A stretch of 64,000 bases of DNA, from contig CM042555.1 in assembly GCA_023630585.1 (NCBI GenBank), forward strand, positions 4,953,501 through 5,017,500, in the 5' to 3' direction. A model generated the notes under the pieces. That model was not told the origin of the DNA and did not search any database. It was given only the letters and a program-made list of their open reading frames with translations. Origin of the DNA: Cranoglanis bouderius. Taxonomy: Eukaryota; Chordata; Actinopteri; Siluriformes; Cranoglanididae. Of this stretch, positions 10,301-20,626 are shown piece after piece. Each line of letters starts with the position of its first letter. The stretch's first letter is position 1. A program made the position numbers and the translations under genes.

Positions 10301-11149
10301 AATGAATCAGTGATTATTTTCCCTCTGATGTGAAGAGACAACCTGTGAGAAAGTCCCGTGAGTGATTTTTATCTCAAGTGAAGAGACAGAGACTGATGTG
10401 GATGATGCTGATAATCAAAGTGAGTACTCGTTTCCCATTGCAAATGTATAATTCTTTACAATGTGGCAGTAATGTTGTTTTATTAAAAAAAAAAAAAAAA
10501 AAGAACAGATTAGGTTATAAATGTAGATGTGTTCATGTGGTATTGGAATGAGATCTTTAAATGTGATTTTCTCATTTTTCACTTTTTGGGGCTACAATGC
10601 TTGTGGTTGAGATACATGAAAAGGGATAATGTATATCCGTTCGGGGAAGTCTGTGTTTAGAACTATATATTGTTGAAAATGTCCATATTTTACCATGTGG
10701 AGGGTTTCCCAAGGCCACACATACAACAAAACTCTAACACAGGCAGTGGATCCAAGTGCCTCCACATGTCCTGGGAAAGTCCTAAATGATTAAATTCTAG
10801 CACTGAAATCGCACTGGTATTGAAGGACAAGACCTATCTCTTGATGTTTTTCTAGGACACTTACTGTAGATGTAGACGTCAAATTAGCTAGAACTTGAAG
10901 CCTTCAACACAGTGTTAAAGGTTTTCCCAGTAGCGCCCCTGAGTGGAAGCCTAGCACATTATTTTAACAGAATAGCACTGGACGGAGACACACACATGCA
11001 CATGTCCTGTCTGCACTGCATTTTTTTATTGGCCAAATATAAAATTAACAACAGCCAGGAGCTCCAATAGCGCAGCAGTCAGCTTTGAAACAGAAATTTC
11101 CAGTTTGAGGTCAGCTGTATGGTCTTGTAAAATTTTACAGGCCTGCTTA
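10301..11149. other. Unique intergenic DNA
   Basis: Includes a poly(A) run of about 18 bases (10485-10502). No gene or recognised repeat. Confidence 0.5.
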
Positions 11150-11400
11150 AAGAAGAGCTGCCACTTTACTAGAAACAAACTTTCCTAATTAATCACCAAA
11201 TTAATAACCCCAGGTCCGTTAATGCTGCTCTAGCCATTCGCAAGTTCCCATTAAAAGCCGAGCCGGTAAAGCCGGCCTAATGGCTACTGACATAAATCAA
11301 TAAAAAGCCTGCAGTGAAAATTTTTCCCTCGCTGCGTTGACTAATCAGGGGAACTGTAAAAACACAATGTGTGCCCAAAGAGAAGTGACCTAGCTTCGGT
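11150..11400. promoter_or_regulatory. Candidate conserved non-coding element with homeodomain-type sites
   Basis: Repeat-free block with TAATTAATCACC and AAATTAATAA near 11187-11206, the self-complementary GCCGGTAAAGCCGGC around 11264-11278, and GACTAATCAGG near 11338-11348. Its appearance is enhancer-like; conservation is untested. Confidence 0.35.
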
Positions 11401-11439
11401 GTTAAAAGTTTTATACAGCGAGTTTAAGCACTTGTCACA

Positions 11440-11668
11440 TAGCAAAACGTGAGATGGCAGCCAGAGGACGCATGCATTCCTGTTTTAGAGACCTATTATA
11501 CTCTGGCCACAGGAAGGAGGGTGTTAACAGCTGGCTTGACAAGCTCCTGTCTGACCCTGAGAGGAACGGTGCTGGCAGAAGGCTCAGATGTAGAATTCCA
11601 TTCAAGAGTGTTCTAGAGTATCTTTTAAGAGTTTAAAGGCTTTGTTCTGTCGTTCATCAAAGAGATGT
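11440..11668. other. Unique DNA, no feature recognised
   Basis: A plus-strand frame of 60 codons (11454-11636) shows no domain. Nothing else seen. Confidence 0.4.
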
Positions 11669-11880
11669 TGGTGGAGTTTGGGGTCGGGGGAGTCGGGAGA
11701 GGAGTATGTTTGGAATGTCTGATCCAAGCCTATATTTAGATGAGGTGATAGAAGAAGAGTTGGGGACAGTGGAGAAGTCGTCATCGGAGCTGGGATGCTT
11801 CCGTCAAACTGAGAGGAAAGGAAAAGGGTTGGGGTGGAGCGGGGAGTGGGTGATGGGATTGAGGTGGTGGGAACAAGGGG
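11669..11880 (+). other. G-rich segment with G-quadruplex-type runs
   Basis: Plus strand carries GGGG, GGGGG and GGG runs around 11678-11697, and a second set at 11826-11857 (GGG, GGGG, GGGG, GGG, GGG with loops of 2-6 bases). The second set meets the usual four-run quadruplex pattern. Folding is not shown. Confidence 0.6.
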
Positions 11881-12009
11881 ATTTTCGAGTGGATTGGTCT
11901 AATTCAGGAAGGCGTTCCACCCTGTGGCAAGAAAGAGAGGGATGTTCTTTTTGTGTTTTATAAAAAAACAAAAGCTAAAGTAAATATTAGGGAAGTAGAA
12001 ACAGAAAAT

Positions 12010-12600
12010 GTCTCGAGACCGTACTTGACTCAGGTCTTGAGGCGTTTTATACTTGTCTCGGACTTGGCATTTGTATTTGGACTTGTCTCGGTCTTGCGCA
12101 TTGGTCTCGCTGAATATATTCTTGGTCTCAACCCAACGTTTGTCTTTGCACAATGTCTGACAAGAACTAATTCCTTTTTCTAGAAAACAACCTAATCATT
12201 AGTGCAATGCAAAATGAAGCCAAGTAGTTGAAGTAAAGGCTTGGCCTCAAAAAAAAAAGGATGGTTTTAGACTCTATGCTCTATATAACTCTATTCTTCT
12301 AGTGGTGATTCCACCCTGCACTCTACACACCACCCACTCACCATTGTCCTGTCTTGTATTTATTGTTCTGTCCACTGTATTGTATTTACTTTATTGTCTA
12401 TTGTGCATTGCCACATTGTCTCCCTCAGTTTACGCACTACATGTTGTTGATTGTGTACACAACTCTCTAAACTCTAACACTCAATCTTGACTTGGTCTTG
12501 ACCCCTATAAGACTCGGTCATGACTGTGTCTCAGCTAGTCCTGGTCTTGGACTTGTCTAGGACTTGACAATGGTGGTCTTGACTACAGCCCTAGTAAATA
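12010..12600 (+). repeat. Dispersed repeat family D with CTTGGACTTG words
   Basis: Built from recurring CTTGACT, CTTGTCTCGG and CTTGGACTTG words at both ends (12015-12130 and 12480-12590), around an AT-richer centre (12290-12440). It fits a fish non-autonomous DNA transposon with internally repeated ends, probably with a second insertion in its middle. Class not determined. Confidence 0.65.
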
Positions 12601-12763
12601 TAAGACAGATTAAGAGATAAAAGGAAAAAAAAAAAAAAAAAAACAAGGAAAGAAGAAAACTCTCAGAACCGATGCATGTTCAGGAACCCTGGACCATGTT
12701 TCTAGAGAGCTGCTCAGGTGACATGGTAGGTATGTGTGACCACTAAATACCTGAACTGTGGCA

Positions 12764-13076
12764 ACTATACACAGGGTCGCATTGAGTTTGGAGCCAGTCT
12801 CAGGGGACTCGGGGAACGAGGCTGGGGACACCCTGGATGAGATGCCAGCCCATTGCAGGGCACGATCACACACACACACTCTGGACAATTTGGAAATGCC
12901 AATCAGCCTACAACGCATGTCTTTGGACTGGAGGAGGAAATAAGGGTACCCTGAAGAAACCCCCAAAGCATTGGGAGAACATGCAAGCTCTGCGCACACA
13001 GGCTGGAGGTGGGAATCAAGCCCCCAACCCCGGAGGTGCAAGACAAATGTGCTAACCACTAACCCCCCACGGCAAC
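12764..13076 (-). repeat. tRNA-derived SINE-like repeat A, near full length
   Basis: On the minus strand it begins with TAGTGGTTAGC and runs through GCATGTTCTCCCAATGC, TGGCATTTCCAAATTGTCC and CTCGTTCCCCGAGTCC to GCGACCCTGTGTATA. The same order is seen at 17127-17452, 28189-28503, 44431-44693 and 52703-53052. A 159-codon minus-strand frame here is a by-product of the repeat. Confidence 0.85.
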
Positions 13077-13134
13077 TATTATATATCATAATGAGTGAGC
13101 TATGGAGAAAACACTTGAATTAGATCATTGTGTC

Positions 13135-13400
13135 TACAGGAACCACAGGAAAGCATGGAGGTGATTGATAATATGACATTTTGTTGGAAATTAGTCGCTA
13201 GACTTTTTCTCGTTCCCATCAAATAATTAGGCCATGTATTACGAATTCTTATTAAGAGTTGTGGGAATAAGATACTTCGTTTATGGCGTCAAAATGTTAA
13301 CTTGCAGACTCAATATATTCATTTGTGGCCACGGCCTATTAAAAATACCACCATTTCACCTGGCAGACTCTACATGTTTCCAGCAGTTTGACAAACTGTT
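13135..13400. promoter_or_regulatory. Candidate conserved non-coding element
   Basis: Repeat-free block with AAATAATTAGGCC (about 13220-13232) and CTATTAAAAATACC (about 13338-13351), the latter close to a MEF2-type site. Flanked by decayed SINE and AT-rich DNA. Regulatory role is inference. Confidence 0.35.
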
Positions 13401-13941
13401 ACGTAAAAGTGAAAGCTTCCTAAAGCACAGTGTAAAAGTAATAAAAACGACAGGGAAGTTTACTTTTAGCTTTGTGAACATCCTAAAAAAAACCCTTAAT
13501 CCTTCAGGTTAAACACTGCACAAGAGATGGATGTTTTCTTTATTACTTTTAGCTGTTTATTCGGACTGTGTAGTATTAGCGTTAGCAATAGTTGTGTGTA
13601 GTAGTTTCTTTTCAGTCAGGTATAGCTGTCAGTGTACTGCTTTTGTTCCTGAGCTGACAGTAGATTCACGGTTGAGGTATTTTCTTTTGCTTTGTTTTTT
13701 TTAGCAATAATCTTTACAACTCGGTGACAGAAAGTGATTTTGGCAGCCCAAGAACGATGTCTTCTTGGTAAGAGAGCATGAAGTGAAGATTATACAGACA
13801 GACTCAGAAGCCAGCACCTGCACCATGTGTGAGTATTATGTGGGAGTGGATGATTAAAGAAGGGATTAGTTTCCAGTATCAAGGCTATGACTCGGCTTGT
13901 TTTTGTCCTCTAACACTCAGTGGGGTTCTGTTACAAAAAAT

Positions 13942-13943
<2 letters not shown>
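13401..13943. other. Unique intergenic DNA
   Basis: I see nothing recognisable apart from short T-rich runs. Confidence 0.45.

Positions 13944-13976
<33 letters not shown>
13944..13976. repeat. (GT)n microsatellite
   Basis: About 33 bases of GT. Confidence 0.95.
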
Positions 13977-13977
<1 letters not shown>

Positions 13978-14085
13978 AGTGTGTGTATGCGTGCAGTAAA
14001 TTAGAGGATACAGTGATCAGTAGTCTGCCGGGTGCATGTCCGGGTTCTCTCAGAGTACTACAGATGAGAGGTGAAAGGCATAGAG

Positions 14086-14087
<2 letters not shown>

Positions 14088-14131
<44 letters not shown>
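14088..14131. repeat. (GT)n microsatellite abutting a G4 motif
   Basis: About 44 bases of GT running directly into the G-run cluster at 14133. Confidence 0.95.
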
Positions 14132-14132
<1 letters not shown>

Positions 14133-14155
14133 GGGGGGAGGGGGAGGGGGAGGGG
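14133..14155 (+). other. Four-run G-quadruplex motif with single-A loops
   Basis: G6, A, G5, A, G5, A, G4 on the plus strand. One-base loops and runs of four or more G make this one of the strongest kinds of intramolecular quadruplex sequence. Beside it lies a potential Z-DNA-forming GT array. Confidence 0.85.
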
Positions 14156-14218
14156 TTCGATACCTTGTACATTTTGTCTGTTTACCATTACAGACAAGTA
14201 GTAGACAAGTTAGTTCTG

Positions 14219-14330
14219 TTATCACTTTTGTTATATACAGCTATAAACTCTTTCCTTCATGAATCTCTCTTTTATTTTCCCTCTCTTAAAGTTAATAGGA
14301 CAAAAAAATTATGTTTGTCATGTTCCCTAC
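14219..14330 (+). repeat. Foldback repeat family A, fragment
   Basis: Shares AGCTATAAACTCTTTCC, CCCTCTCTTAAAGTTAATA and TGTCATGTTCCC with other copies (compare 19020-19110 and 40790-40870). Confidence 0.6.
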
Positions 14331-14332
14331 TT

Positions 14333-14349
14333 TTTGTTGCAAATGCTAA

Positions 14350-14423
<74 letters not shown>

Positions 14424-14440
14424 TTAGCATTTGCAACAAA
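14333..14440. repeat. Perfect 108-bp palindrome with an (AT)n centre
   Basis: The left arm begins TTTGTTGCAAATGCTAATTC and the right arm ends GAATTAGCATTTGCAACAAA, its exact reverse complement. Between them is only alternating AT. The axis lies at about 14386/14387. The whole unit can extrude as a cruciform. Confidence 0.95.
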
Positions 14441-14641
14441 TATCTGTCCTCTAGTGTGTAATAATTGTATATAGTGATGTCTCTGGCCTGTGTATAGATA
14501 ATAAATCATGACTCTGTGGTAAAATATGTTTTCAAAGATGCCAAACGTTGAAGCAAAACCATCCACAATTGCTGATATATTTAGGCACTGAATTAGGAAA
14601 GCAGCACTCAGTGGAAAAGCTAATATGTAGTCTTCTATTGA

Positions 14642-14645
<4 letters not shown>

Positions 14646-14684
<39 letters not shown>
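14646..14684. repeat. (GA)n microsatellite
   Basis: About 39 bases of GA. Confidence 0.95.
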
Positions 14685-14685
<1 letters not shown>

Positions 14686-14765
14686 CTGGAATGTTCCATC
14701 TGAAGAAAGCGTTATTTACCTCTGAAATCCCATCCTCTCTGTCCTACTCCTGCACTGCTGAAGGC

Positions 14766-14768
<3 letters not shown>

Positions 14769-14815
<47 letters not shown>
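14769..14815. repeat. (GT)n microsatellite
   Basis: About 47 bases of GT. Confidence 0.95.
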
Positions 14816-14818
<3 letters not shown>

Positions 14819-14949
14819 CCACTTTCTCAGCATGTCAGTGTACAACAACGCAACCTGGCCTCTTTCCCTCCAGCCTCCTTCTGAGCATCACCAAACCTTT
14901 CACCCTGCTCCAGAGGAGAACACACTGTGTGGGGAAACATGCAGGAGAT

Positions 14950-15405
14950 CCCACTCTTCTCTCCTCGTTTGTCCTTTCCTCTCCTGTCATCTCCTCCCCT
15001 CCCCTCTCCTCTCCTCTCATTTCTTCTCTTCTCTCTCTTTTGTCCTCTCTTCACCTTTCCTCTCCTGTTCTCTTCACTTCTCTTTTGTCCCATCCTCTTT
15101 TTTCCCTCTCCTCTCCCCTCTTTTCTTCTCTTCTCTTCTCTTCTCTCCTTTTTTGTCCTCTCTTCTCTCCTTTTTTGTCCACTCTTCTGCTTCCCTCTCC
15201 TGTCCTCTTCACTCCTCTTTTGTCCCATCCTCTTTTTCCCTCACATCTCCTTTCCTCTCCTGCCAGCTTCTCTCCTCTCCTTTCCTCTCCTCTCTTTTCC
15301 TGTTGTCTCTTCTCTCCTCTTCTTTTTTGTCCTTTCATCTCCTTTCCTTCCTCTCCTGTTGTGTCCTCTTCTTTCTTCTTCTCTCCTCTCCTCTCCTCTC
15401 CTCCC
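14950..15405. repeat. Long polypyrimidine block with internal duplication
   Basis: About 450 bases of almost pure C and T on the plus strand, made of CTCCT, TTCTC and TTTTGTCC words. A segment ending TTTTGTCCCATCCTCTTT recurs about 135 bases apart (near 15083-15100 and 15218-15235). Open frames of up to 249 codons across it are compositional artefacts. Confidence 0.9.
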
Positions 15406-15464
15406 CATGCTCCACATGGATGGATTAAACAAAAACAAATATGCGTAACTGTCAACATGATTAG

Positions 15465-15860
15465 GGTTAACATTTTTCTAAAGAAGTCTCCAGTGTCAGT
15501 GCTTTGTATCAGATGCTGGTGAGGGAATGAGTGTTTATAGCTGTTCTAATGGATGAGATAACAGGAACTAACTTGTTAATTGTCTTTGCACATAACTGCC
15601 GAAAAAAATGATTAAAAAGGATGATATGTCATTTGTTAATCAATTAAAACAGTTATTGTAGGCATATTGTTATGGTATTAGAGGAATAAAACACTTTGGG
15701 GTGTTCTGTTATTGAACAATAATCCGTAACTTCAGAGGGGTAACAGTACCTCTGCTTCATCACCACTCCATCATTGATTCTTGTCCTGTAACAGCATCCT
15801 TACAAGTGTTTTATTCCTTCCTAATCTTAAAGTAACATTTAATAACGCTGTCCATCAAAC
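15465..15860. repeat. Foldback repeat family A, left arm plus central hairpin
   Basis: AAGTCTCCAGTGTCAGTGCT at the left is the reverse complement of the right-arm words at 60510-60525 and 40955-40975. It continues through GATGCTGGTGAGGG... as at 37725, then GAGGAATAAAACACTTTGGG and TTATTCC inverted around 15675-15820. This shows the family is built as a large inverted repeat. Confidence 0.75.
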
Positions 15861-16171
15861 AGCATTGCTGTGTCCATGTGTGCGATTGTGTCTGTGGATT
15901 TGTACCGAAGTCAGCGTTTGTGTCGTCCATCTTTCAGGCCACAGCGAGAGTCTACAGGACGAGTGTTTCTGCGGAGGACGGCTAGAGGATAAGGGTGATT
16001 ATGTGCAGCTCAGGGGAGCATCAGCACTATTATCATCACCTTACTACCACAAGCTGTCTCTCTTTCAGCTCTGCAGCTTGGGAAAACACCTCCAACTTCT
16101 CATTTAGAGAGAAAAAAAGATGTAGTGTGTGTGAGAGAAAGTGCAAGAGGGAAATAATTAGCATGATGGAG

Positions 16172-16178
<7 letters not shown>
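15861..16178. other. Unique DNA, no gene assigned
   Basis: A 108-codon plus-strand frame (15781-16107) contains an acceptor-like CTTTCAG/G at about 15932-15938. The protein has no recognisable domain and part of it lies in repeat DNA, so it is not called. Confidence 0.4.
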
Positions 16179-16210
<32 letters not shown>

Positions 16211-16214
16211 ACAC
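16179..16214. repeat. (CA)n microsatellite
   Basis: About 36 bases with one AAA break. Confidence 0.9.
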
Positions 16215-16244
16215 GCTCAATCCCGAAAGCTTATAAATCTCTAT

Positions 16245-16430
16245 AAGGGAAGCAGCCATGCTTGTGGCATTACCTTGCTGGTCAGACAGAAAATGTTGCC
16301 AAGAGCCAGAAACAAATTTTCTGCATGTCAGGCAGGAAATGTGGCATAGTCACTGAACACAGCGCAATCTTCAATTTGCCATAATAGAGTTAAAGATTTG
16401 ATTACCAGAAATAGCCCCACTTATCATGAT
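16245..16430. other. Unique DNA, possible conserved non-coding block
   Basis: Repeat-free, with GCAATCTTCAATTTGCC near 16363-16380 and a GATTTGATTACC patch near 16396-16408. No gene. Confidence 0.3.
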
Positions 16431-16571
16431 AAATGAAAATAAATAAATAAATTAAAAAAAAAAACAAAGCTAAAAATGAAGATGTATGCCTTTGGGTGTG
16501 AACAAAACATTGCAATGCTAAATTCTTTGTCACTCCAGGAAAAAAAGTGACGCTACCCATAACCTCATCTC

Positions 16572-16602
16572 ACACACACACACACAAACATGCACACACA
16601 CA
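16572..16602. repeat. Short imperfect (CA)n
   Basis: CA units broken by AAAC and ATG. Confidence 0.85.
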
Positions 16603-17126
16603 TGTTGATAAAAAAAAAACAAACCACATGGATACAAACAAACCAACATGGTTTAGCTTTGAATGCTTGTGAAGCAGCACAGAAATAACACCAACCCAAA
16701 TGTTCAGGTTTGATAGGCTTATGATCCGTAACTTCCGAGCCGACGGCACACGTGTGTCTGTGGTCGTGCACGTGTGCGTGTGTGGGTTGGGACATCGGTA
16801 GCTTTAGTGAGGTCAGCCCTTGTGCTACCATGTGTGTCACACTATTCCCGTCTTTACAACACGCAGCCTCTATCATTAGGATCTAAAAACAACTGGTCTT
16901 TAAGTGCAGCAATGCACGTAACCAGGCATGGAGGCGAAAATGAGAGTGCTGTTCCGTTACACGTCGTGCAGACTCTTTCCCACCCAAAGTAGTGGGTGTA
17001 AAGCTATGAATGCAAACTGTTTGCAGACTAAGAGAGTCTCAGGATCTAAACAATTCCTTTCTTTTGTTGCTTTTCAGTACATCCTGAGTACTGGTTTAAA
17101 ATTTTAGTACATCCTTGTAAAAAATA
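16603..17126. other. Unique intergenic DNA
   Basis: Contains CACGTG-type E-boxes in a GTG-rich patch near 16748-16785. Otherwise nothing recognised. Confidence 0.4.
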
Positions 17127-17452
17127 TATCCATCCATCCATCCATCCATCTTCCATACCATGTAACCTACACTGGGTTGCGGGGAGCCTGGAGCCTATCC
17201 CAGGGAACTTGGGGAACAAGGCGGGGGACACCCTGGACTTGGTGCCGACTCATCGCAGGGCACAATCGCACACCCATTCACACACACTACAGACAATTTG
17301 GAAATGCCAATCAGCCTATGACGCATGTCTTTGGACTGGGGGAGGAAACCAGAGTACCCAGAGGAAACCCCCGGAGCACTGGGAATGGGAATGGGAGATG
17401 CAAACTCCACGCACACAGGCCGGGGGCGAGATTCAAACCCCCAACCATGGTA
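17127..17452 (-). repeat. tRNA-derived SINE-like repeat A, full 3' tail
   Basis: The minus-strand copy has a GGGGGTTTGAATCTCGCC B-box-like region, the GCATGTTCTC-equivalent and CTGGTTTCCTCC segments, and ends in GGATGGATGGATGG. The A-box end is cut at about 17452. Confidence 0.85.
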
Positions 17453-17683
17453 ATCTTACCAGACATACTGTATGTCTGTTAAGTAACATTGCCAGAGAAC
17501 ATCTGAAGTAATTATGATCGATTGGCATGAGATAAACATATCTGTATAAATCACAGAAATGGGCGTGTCTCCAGAATGTACACACTGTCATCACAGTAAA
17601 AATATCATGCGTATTTCATACACCTCATTTTAATACAAAGTGATTGTTTTGTTCTTTATTATAAGCTCTTGGTGTAAGGGGCG

Positions 17684-18347
17684 TGGTCATGCATATTGTG
17701 CTTGATTATTGATCGGATCTGCCTGTTCCATCCTGACGCCCTACTTCTGGTTGGAGTTCTCATCACTTGGAAACCACTCGCTGCTGCTGAGGATGGCCCC
17801 ACACGGACAACCTAAAGATACATGAGATTACTGTGGATAGTACCACTTAGAAACCATGAATAATGCTTTGGACTGCAATGGATACGAACAGTTTTGCTAC
17901 AGTGGCTTAGGAATACAATTTTCTATGACAGTTTTTGGACTGCAATTGCAACACTCAGTTTTGCACTCAAGTCTCCGTCAGTGAACAGTCGATAACTTCA
18001 ACAAAATAGACTTCATGTGAAAACTGTGATGAATTTCCTGGCTACACAATTGCACTCTTTGACCATGTAGTGCACAGTTATAGAAGGGATTTATTTATAA
18101 TCGTACTATCCGGTGTCACCCAGATGAGGATGGGTTCCCTTTTGAGTCTGGTTCCTCTCAAGGTTACTTCCTCATATCATTTCAGGGGGTTTTTTCCTTG
18201 CCACCGTCGCCTTTGGCTTGCTCATGAGACATAAATACATGATCCATTTAAAATGTATATCCTGAATTTATATATTTCTGTAAAGCTGTTCTGCGGCAAT
18301 GTCCATTGTTAAAAGCGATACACAAATACAATTTCAATGAATTGAAT
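17684..18347 (+). repeat. Probable L2-clade LINE 3' end
   Basis: The 3' part holds GTCACCCAGATGAGGATGGG, GGTTCCTCTCAAGGTTACTT, TTTTTCCTTGCCACCGTCGC and AATGTCCATTGTTAAAAGCG, then ACACAAATACAATTTC and a short (TGAAT)n tail (about 18335-18347). This order is typical of a very common fish retroposon 3' end. No reverse transcriptase frame is left. Could also be a SINE that shares the LINE tail. Confidence 0.75.
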
Positions 18348-18545
18348 TAGCAAGTCACATGACCGTATGTAGGGTGTACATGTGCAAGCTTATATATGTA
18401 TATACCCAGGGTGTTATTACATTTCTGTACTGTCTAGAAAACTTTTTAGCTGCACCAGATCCAACATGGTCACACGATTGCAAATTCATTCAAATCTGTC
18501 CAAGCCGACTCATACACAGAGGTGTGAATGGTTAGGCTCAGGACA

Positions 18546-18547
<2 letters not shown>

Positions 18548-18578
<31 letters not shown>
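18548..18578. repeat. (CA)n microsatellite
   Basis: About 31 bases of CA. Confidence 0.95.
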
Positions 18579-18579
<1 letters not shown>

Positions 18580-18774
18580 TAGGTAAACACTGAGACTAGA
18601 AGTAATTGTAGACCATCTGTATATGATTTTACACAAATTCTAGTATTCTATCCTCGTATGTGGTATTTTTCAGGGCCCCCCAAAAAGAGCAATGTTTAGA
18701 TAATTTTAACTTGTAGAGAAAGTGTTGAGTACCAATGTGTCGCTCACTCTTCCTTCTCATAAGTAACAGATAAA

Positions 18775-19361
18775 ACATGACAGGGTGTGATGTTATGGGA
18801 AATGAATCCCAACCACCCCCCCCCCCCCAAGGTGGGTTATTATTGATTATAGTTGATTAGTTATTTTCCAATAACAGTACATTCCTCCTAAACATTGTAT
18901 TCCTCTTGTACCACTGCAATTTGCCACCAATAACAATGTTTACTCATTAAAGAACATCACTTCATCATTTTTATCCATTTAAAGTTACATTTAATGTTGT
19001 GGAATGTTTGCAAGAGGAGATGGGACCTGTTAGCCCTTATGTTACAGGAGCTATAAACCTTTTATAAGCATCTGCCCCCCCCCCCCCCCTCTATCTTGAA
19101 GTTAATAAAACAAAAATGCAGCATGTCACAGACTGTGCTGACACTGGAGACTAAAATAAAATGCTAAATAAACATTATTCAGTAGTTTTTTTTTTTTTTT
19201 TAATGTGGAGTGTCCGCAAAAGTTCCTTTGTAAGATATTACTATATAACATATTATAACAAGTGACTTAATATAAACCTGCGCTTGGTCTTGCAGCCAGA
19301 ACAAATAATAATAAGTAAATCAACTTCTTCTAACCAATTTGAGAATTCAGCAGAGCTGTAG
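18775..19361 (+). repeat. Foldback repeat family A, nearly complete right arm
   Basis: Includes the TTGTACCACTGCAATTTGCC boundary (18906-18925), a TTTAAAGTTACATTTAATGT segment, GACACTGGAGACT (about 19139), AATATAAACCTGCGCTTGG (about 19271) and a GAATTCAGCAGAGCTGTAG end. Poly(C) runs of 13 and 15 sit at 18816-18828 and 19075-19089, and poly(T) at 19184-19201. Confidence 0.8.
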
Positions 19362-19821
19362 AGCTGTAGCTGTCACCTCAGGTCAATGTCCTCCTCTGAC
19401 CTGTTCATTTTTCACCCATGCTGTTTGTTCTTGTTGTCCTGTTGCAAATTTCGGACTCCTTCACACTTTTATACAAGATGTTGTATCATACATGGTGTAG
19501 TATGCACAACTACTATTTTAGTACTAATGAGAGTAAAGAATAAAGTTTTTCATGTGGTGTTATCCGATCACTATGGCTAATGTTAGTCCATGTTGAGCTA
19601 CATTTCCCTTTTGAAGTGGAGAGCAGGAAACATCTCCTTGAGAGAGGAAAGGAAGAGGCTTTTCCACCCACAGCGTCGGGACTCTGAACCCTTGGAGAAT
19701 GAATGCGCGAGTGTGCCGTCCCTTCTGTGTTCTCCTCCCTCTGTTCAACCCCAGGTGGTAAAATAAAGGATGTTTCCCACTGCAACAGGAATGGACGTAG
19801 AGAGATGAGGAGACAGAAGGA

Positions 19822-19827
<6 letters not shown>
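19362..19827. other. Unique intergenic DNA
   Basis: Repeat-free; 19590-19790 is of mixed composition and could be a conserved block. No gene recognised. Confidence 0.35.

Positions 19828-19854
<27 letters not shown>
19828..19854. repeat. (GA)n microsatellite
   Basis: About 27 bases of GA. Confidence 0.95.
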
Positions 19855-19856
<2 letters not shown>

Positions 19857-20626
19857 TGTGAGAGGTTATAGAGTGTAGACTGTTCCTCTATCCATTCATC
19901 TGCTCCATGCTGTCCTCAGCGTGGCCTTACACAGGAAGGACAAGACAAGACACACACAGGTTTCTCTCTCTCTTTCTGTCTATCGCTCTCTCTTTCTCTC
20001 TCACTGTCTCGCTCTCTGTTTGGTTCCCCTCCACCCAAACAGATCAGGTTCGTCTTTTCCCCTGACTCAGCTCTCCAGTGTTGCTGACGGTCCTAGAGAA
20101 AAACAAGCACAACCGAAGCTCTGTTCTTTACCACTGTTCTCTCTGGTGCTTTGTAATGAAGATCGATTTGAAAATGCATTTATTTTCATATATTTTTTCC
20201 CCCTCCACACTAAAGGCAGATGTCTACAGTCTTAAATATAAAGGTGCATTTTTAGATTGATGCCCAAACAGAAACTTTTTTGGTTGCTTAAAAAAATGGT
20301 TCGCTTGATGGAGCATTAATCATTTCTGTTGCTGCCATAACTAATTCCCACCAATGTTAACATTTTGTCAAAAGATCTTTACATTTGAAAACAAAAAAAA
20401 AAAAAAAGGTTTATTCTGCTTATTGTTCTGAGTAGCGTTGCCTGGTGACGCTACAGCTGTTTGGGCTCTGAATAACTATGGCATTAATTTATTAATTTAT
20501 CACAGCACCAGCTCTGCTATCCAGCTGTTTGATTGTTTGTTCATTTTTTATTGCTATTTTGTGTTTTAGTGTGTTTCTTTTTCCAAAATTGGAAAGTGAC
20601 TTTTGTTATTGGAAACGCACTATATA
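19855..20626. other. Unique intergenic DNA
   Basis: CT-rich patch 19960-20010 and poly(A) 20391-20407. No gene recognised. Confidence 0.45.

Noticed and set aside
12610..13089. 159-codon minus-strand frame
   Set aside because: Lies within a SINE-like repeat whose other copies are closed; the peptide has no domain.
14691..15522. Open frames of up to 249 codons on the plus strand and 140 on the minus strand
   Set aside because: Ser/Leu/Phe/Pro or Arg/Glu/Lys/Gly-only peptides from the polypyrimidine block, open in several frames at once.
15781..16107. Possible exon after a CTTTCAG acceptor-like site
   Set aside because: The frame begins in a repeat, lacks a domain, and a single acceptor-like word is weak evidence.
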